From Parachlorella kessleri (Eukaryota; Chlorophyta; Trebouxiophyceae; Chlorellales; Chlorellaceae): DNA of 64,000 nucleotides. Below the pieces are notes generated by a model that saw nothing but the letters and a program-made list of their open reading frames with translations, made no database searches and was not told the DNA's origin. The DNA lies in contig BBXU01001708.1 in the NCBI GenBank assembly GCA_001598975.1, positions 24,810 through 88,809 on the forward strand. Direction: 5' to 3'. Below are positions 59,554 through 64,000 of this stretch, one piece after another. Within the stretch, counting starts at the first letter, position 1, and the number at the start of each line of letters is the position of its first letter. The translations under genes were made by a program, and so were the position numbers.

Positions 59554-62500
59554 ATGGCAGGGTCAAGGACAAACTTTGCCTTGGTGGCCTGCCTGTCGGC
59601 CCTGGTGGTGGCCCACTGCGGAGGTGGGTCTGAGGCACTTGGCATTGTTGGTGTGTCGTTTCATCTTCAGTGGCGTTCCACATGACAGGAAGTCCCGTTT
59701 AAGGTTGTCAGCGCTCGATCTTACCCGCCATAGTGGCCCATACTGAGGTTGGGTGCCTGGGAGGGCTTCCCTGCTCCCAGTAGTCAGCCCACACAAGTGC
59801 ATTATGCAAACCTTTGACTGTCACATCTGACTTAACCTTGCTATTGCAGTGGAGGGCATGGGAGGGAGCACCAGTGAGTCTCAGAAGCCCCTTATTAGAA
59901 TGGGCTGCTGGGCAGGCCTTGCATATATGCCGCAAATGCCTATAGACATTTGCGACTATATGGGGGCAGCTTGCAATTGCCCCGGCAGGGTGTGTGTATA
60001 TAGGGACATGCCAGCACAGGCACCCTGCGTGCATCAGACCTGCCCACCCTGCTTGCCAGCCTTGCTGCGGCATGTTTGCCAACTGGCATGTCTTTGTCAA
60101 GCTGCAACATGTATGTTGGGTATTCTGTCTGCCTGCCCGCAGATTTCCAAGGCAATTTTGGCGACATTGAGCAAAGCGTCTCAGGTAGCCTGAGCTAGCC
60201 ATGCAAGGCCTTCCATGAGGGGTCTTCCCCATAGAACTGCCCACATGCGTCTACGGCCTGTAAACGCCAGCATTAGTTGACCGATGCTGCATTGGGCGGT
60301 AGTCTTACAACACCCGCCCTGTTCAAATCCGTCGGTTGCTGCCTTGCAGTTGGTGGGGGAATCCCAACCCCTGTGCCTGTTCCTCCTCCGGAGCCCCCCA
60401 CCCCTGGTAAGCCCAAAGCTCATTTGCAATGGGCAGTTTGTCTAGGTCAAGGACAGTAGCCAGGGCCAAATCATCCACATACAGGGGCAGTGTTGACTGG
60501 CTACCTTGTAATTCATTGGCTGCGCCAGCCCAGTGAGGCACCAAGAAAGTTGGGGCACCGCCACACTGATGCCCCCCTGATGTTATTGCAGTGCCCACCC
60601 CCCCCGTGCCCGTTCCAGTGCCTACTCCCCCCGTCCCGGTGCCAGTGCCTACTCCGCCCGTGCCGCCCCCCTGTAAGTACTGCCATTGTTCTCCACTCAC
60701 CAGCAAGGCCTTGCTGTGGCATTCACAGTGTGCAATGCACAGTGTGCTCAGGGTCGGCAGGAAGCAGCATCCCGCCCCTGCTTGTACACGTCCTGGTGAC
60801 AGAAAGGGCGCTGTTCAGCAGCAAAAAGCCCTATGCATGACCTCCTGCGTCAGCTAGGGTGCTCAACTCGCTTGGCATGCCTGGCATCATCTTGTATCCG
60901 CCGTTTGATTTCCCCATGCTGCAGTTGTGCCGACGCCACCTGGCCCGCCTATCCCCGTCCCTGTTCCAGTGCCCACCCCCGGTAAGCCACCTACCCACCA
61001 TTATTGATAGCAGAGAGCCCTTAGCGTGTGCCCATGTCAACATATCAGTCTGGCATACCCACGCCCCTGGCCGGTGCCCACAGGGCATCACTCGGGCACT
61101 CAGCTACGGCTGGGCGGCAAGGCCTGGGCGGATTTATTTAATCATCTAGCAGTCTTGCATGCGGCCATGATATTACCACCGCTCCCCGGTGTGCTCATTT
61201 GAGCACCATGGCAGCCAATGCATGTGAATGGGAGCTGCAGGCCCAGGTCGGACACAAATGAGAATGGACAGTGTTGACCAGCTCACCAGGCAGAACCCTG
61301 TTGCTAGAAGAGGTCCGGTACAGCCCAGCTCTACTCCCTGTTTGCACTACCTGCCACCCATGCTAATAGAGGTCCGAGCTTTGTTTACCTCCCTCCCTGC
61401 AGTGCCGACCCCTGTCCCCTCGGTCATTGTCGTCCCAGCGCCCACCGTGGTCGCAGCCAAGAAGAAGCCGGCACCACCCGCCATCCCCACCTGCACCGGC
61501 CCTGTGTACGTCCCTTGCTCTGCTGGCATGGTGTGGGGCTCATGCTGCTCGCCGTGCAGACTGCTGCAGCTTTCTCGAAAGCACGCTTCAGCAGCAGGAC
61601 TGGTGAGCAATTGCACCCTGTTAGTAAACTACTCATGAGGCCTGACAGCGTGATAAGTTTGCTCGCAGGTATGAGGCGTGCTGCGCTGCCATCTACCCCA
61701 AGATCACAATCGACTGGCACCACAAGCCAGTGGTGCCCCAGACCTGCTCAGCTGTCGTCGTGTGAGTCCATTGAATGTCAGGCTGGATTAAAGTTTCTTC
61801 ACTTGTGCAGCCCCGTTAAGTGAGAAGTGTGGCCTGGTCCATGGCCCTGCCCTACAGCATGAAGGCAGCAGCTGTCGAGGAACAGGCAGCACTGGCGCAT
61901 GTTCACCAGGGTACACTGCACCGGCCCCAAGCTGCTTGGCAAGGGGCCACACACACAGTGTTTCTACCTTGCGCCGCAGTCTGGATGGCACCCCCATGAC
62001 CAAGTCCTATGGGCTGGTCAGCTACCCGCCCCTGACCTGGCAGCTGGCATCCATGAGCCCTGCCGCAGCCTCTGCCACTGCTGACGCCACTGCGAGCGCT
62101 GCGGGAGGGCGCAAGCTGAAGCAGGTCAGTTTCAGCGACTGGCGGGGCCCCTCCCTCTTCCCGCCAGCCCCCGCTGCACAGGGATACTGTACTGCTGGGT
62201 AAGCACGCATTCGGCAGCACCTGGGCAGCCCTCCCGAGGAACTGCAGCTTGTTCCCACCCAATGCAAGTGTCCCACCATGTCCACCTGTGCTGACCGGAG
62301 GCTGCAACGCCCTTGCAGGCAACTGCGGATGCCACCGCCGCTGCCACCGCTGCTGCAACTGTGTCGGGTGCTAGGTGAGCACTGCCTGTGGCTTGATCTC
62401 GGGGTGCGCATGCACATGCCATGCAGCCCAGAGCCTTACAACACCAGGGCCTTCTAAGCACCGCTCCCTCAAGGATCGACCCTGGCCTGCTCATTGTCTG

Positions 62501-63025
62501 ACCTAGCATGAAGAGCCTCCCAGCAGCCTGGTGAGTACTCCAGGGTACATCCCTATGCAGGCCTCCTGCCCCAAGCCCCAGCCCCAGCCCGGCCATTGTG
62601 GTCCCTCCTGAGGTCTGTGTGTGCCCGCCGGCACCTGTTGTCCCCGCCAAGAAGAAGGTGAATCTCATCTCCAAGATCCTCCCACTGGTCCAAGTGACGC
62701 CTGTCCCAGTCGCCGTGCCAAGCGTCGCTGCGGTGAGAGGAATGGGGAGAGGGGTTCCTGCTTGGCTGTAGCAATGGAACGTCACCGCCTGTGCTGCTGC
62801 ACTCAGCAGTGCTGGGCTCCGCCAGCAGACCTGCCAGGCAAGGTGCTTGCTAGCTGCCCTTACTGCAGCTGCGCCCGCCCAACCACTGCGGCAGCCTTTT
62901 TGAACTCATGGGCTTTTTGCAACTCTCGCCTTGTGCAGGCCCTTGCCACCGCCTCGGCCAATGCAGCTGCCACTGGGACGGGGGTGGCTGCCGCCAACGC
63001 TGCAGCCAATGCCCTGGCAGGCTAG
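59554..63025 (+). CDS. Secreted Pro-rich (hydroxyproline-rich-type) cell-wall protein
   Basis: Twelve exons join in phase to 328 residues: 59554-59623, 59850-59873, 60143-60184, 60350-60406, 60592-60672, 60925-60981, 61403-61505, 61669-61761, 61980-62124, 62319-62374, 62561-62732 and 62939-63025. Residues 1-21 are a signal peptide ('NFALVACLSALVVAHCGG'). Residues 47-130 are a rod of PVPTPP/PVPVP units, the type hydroxylated and glycosylated in volvocalean cell walls. Then come a Cys-containing segment ('EACCAAIYPKITIDWHHKP'), an Ala/Thr-rich stretch and a second Pro/Val/Cys segment ('VCVCPPAPVV'), ending in Ala-rich helix-like sequence. Exons 2-6 all begin and end in phase 1, so Pro-rich modules can be added or lost without a frameshift. 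No pherophorin domain was recognised. Placement outside the cell is inferred from the signal peptide. Confidence 0.75.
61318..61367 (+). repeat. Copy of the dispersed repeat in an intron of the Pro-rich gene
   Basis: The 45 bases at 61321-61365 are identical to 28493-28537. The copy lies between the exons ending at 60981 and starting at 61403. Confidence 0.8.
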
Positions 63026-63736
63026 AAGCACTGCTGAGGTACAACAGCGTGATGCAGGCCCACGGCCATCAAAATTATCTCTCAGCAGCAGTGCATGGGC
63101 GGTTCCACTCCACCGGGGCAACACAGTGCACATTCGTCTTTCCCTCTTGCATGCACCCTGGTTTCTGACTTGTGACGACTCTGTCCATCAAAATTCAACT
63201 GACCCTTTGCCCTGCTAGTTTCGTCATCCCTATGATTTTTAAATGCTCAGCAAGTCATTGACTGGAGTTGTCTGGACAGTGGACATGGGAATTGCACGAC
63301 TGTGACACATTGATCAGGGCATGGCAGGAGCTAGACGCTTGCCAGTAGAAGTGGCAGGTAATATCATAATGGCCTATAAGTAGCTACTTATGGTCGGCTG
63401 TGCTCAGTTGGCTTCAAGCAGCATGCGAGGTGCAGTCTGCCCATTGAGTGGCGTATAGCTCACATACTGGGCCATCAATCTATAGGGTCGTCCGACGAGT
63501 CATTGCTACACAGTACTACAAAAAACCCAGCTGGCCTGTGTCATCAGCAAACCCAGCTGCGCCTCGACCAGATGACATATGCCGCATGCGGCACCTTCCT
63601 AGGCTACGTGGCAGTACTGCCTCTTCCATGCCCGATCTCGCCAACACCCCCCTGTTCCCTCTCTCATTGTTGCTTTCGATCTGTGCTGCCAGCCCCCCCT
63701 TACTGCAACTGCCTGTATCAGCCAGTTAGGTCAAAA
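63026..63736. other. Intergenic region between two secreted-protein genes
   Basis: No gene is seen. It holds the 3' flank of the Pro-rich gene and the upstream region of the next one. Confidence 0.5.
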
Positions 63737-64000
63737 ATGACGGTAGCTGCCCGAAGGGCGGTGCTGGTGCTCTGCCTTGCTGTGCTGGCAGTCTCCGTGA
63801 GTGCAGGTATGTCGCCCCGCATGTGACGGCTGTAGGGCTTCCCATACATGGGGACAAGTGCATTACACAGCATGGGATGTTCAGGTATGACGAAATGATA
63901 CTAGCGTGCACGTCCCAGACACGTGTCTGTGTGGCAGCACCGGCTATGACGTTGTGGGCAAGCTTTTGCTGTTCACCTGGTGTTTTTATTTGAAAGAGAT
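63737..64000 (+). CDS. Second secreted protein, first exon only (3'-partial)
   Basis: Exon 1 (63737-63806) starts 'MTVAARRAVLVLCLAVLAVS', a clear signal peptide, and ends before a gtatgt donor. It is 70 bases long and ends in phase 1, exactly as exon 1 of the Pro-rich gene 4.2 kb upstream, and its upstream flank is C-rich. This suggests a tandem relative. The following exons were not confirmed before the window ends; a cag at about 63938 could open one. The protein's main body is unseen. Confidence 0.55.

Noticed and set aside
59554..63025. Pherophorin assignment for the Pro-rich protein
   Set aside because: The Pro-rich rod is similar, but I could not recognise the globular pherophorin domain pattern on either side of it.
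1..64000. CRISPR arrays, rRNA or tRNA genes, prokaryotic operons or viral genes
   Set aside because: No regular spacer-repeat array, cloverleaf or rRNA-like block was noticed. The spliced gene structure is eukaryotic throughout.

Overview
The window is nuclear DNA of a green alga, most likely a ciliated core chlorophyte of the Chlorophyceae type. The genes are split by many short introns (mostly GT-AG, a few GC-AG). TGTAA, the usual algal poly(A) signal, follows several stop codons. Coding exons carry Ala/Gln/Ser/Gly/Pro-rich low-complexity stretches. The gene content includes a ciliary ruler protein (CCDC40), a plastid-type tryptophan-pathway enzyme with a likely transit peptide, a plant-type B3 transcription factor and hydroxyproline-rich-type secreted proteins. 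There are no operons, prokaryotic signals, CRISPR arrays, rRNA genes or recognisable tRNA genes.

Layout. 1-22757 (+): most of a very large VPS13-type lipid-transfer protein gene, its 5' end cut by the window edge. 22758-24167: intergenic, with a MITE-like element. 24168-25310 (+): glutathione S-transferase-like protein. 25927-28081 and 29067-31459 (+): two tandem, recently duplicated F-box-like/leucine-rich genes; the first has an in-frame TAG. 32194-34880 (+): BAR-domain protein. 35901-37416 (-): TMEM14-family membrane protein. 37943-45488 (+): protein kinase-like protein with a large insert between its catalytic loop and its DFG-equivalent motif. 46310-51112 (-): CCDC40 coiled-coil protein. 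51392-53144 (+): anthranilate synthase beta subunit. 54693-58507 (-): B3-domain transcription factor. 59554-63025 (+): secreted Pro-rich protein built from phase-1 exons. 63737 to the window end (+): first exon of a second secreted protein.

The genes do not form one pathway; this is an ordinary mosaic of algal housekeeping, ciliary, regulatory and cell-wall genes. CCDC40 and the anthranilate synthase gene are head-to-head over about 280 bp, and TMEM14 and the kinase over about 525 bp. VPS13 and the BAR protein both belong to membrane-remodelling families but are not adjacent. Exon structures were worked out by hand from splice consensus and reading-frame phase. They are phase-consistent for every gene except a few VPS13 junctions. 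I see no clear sign of a wholly new biological system. The most unusual items are the kinase insert, the broken tandem leucine-rich copy, and the modular Pro-rich gene with a likely second member downstream.
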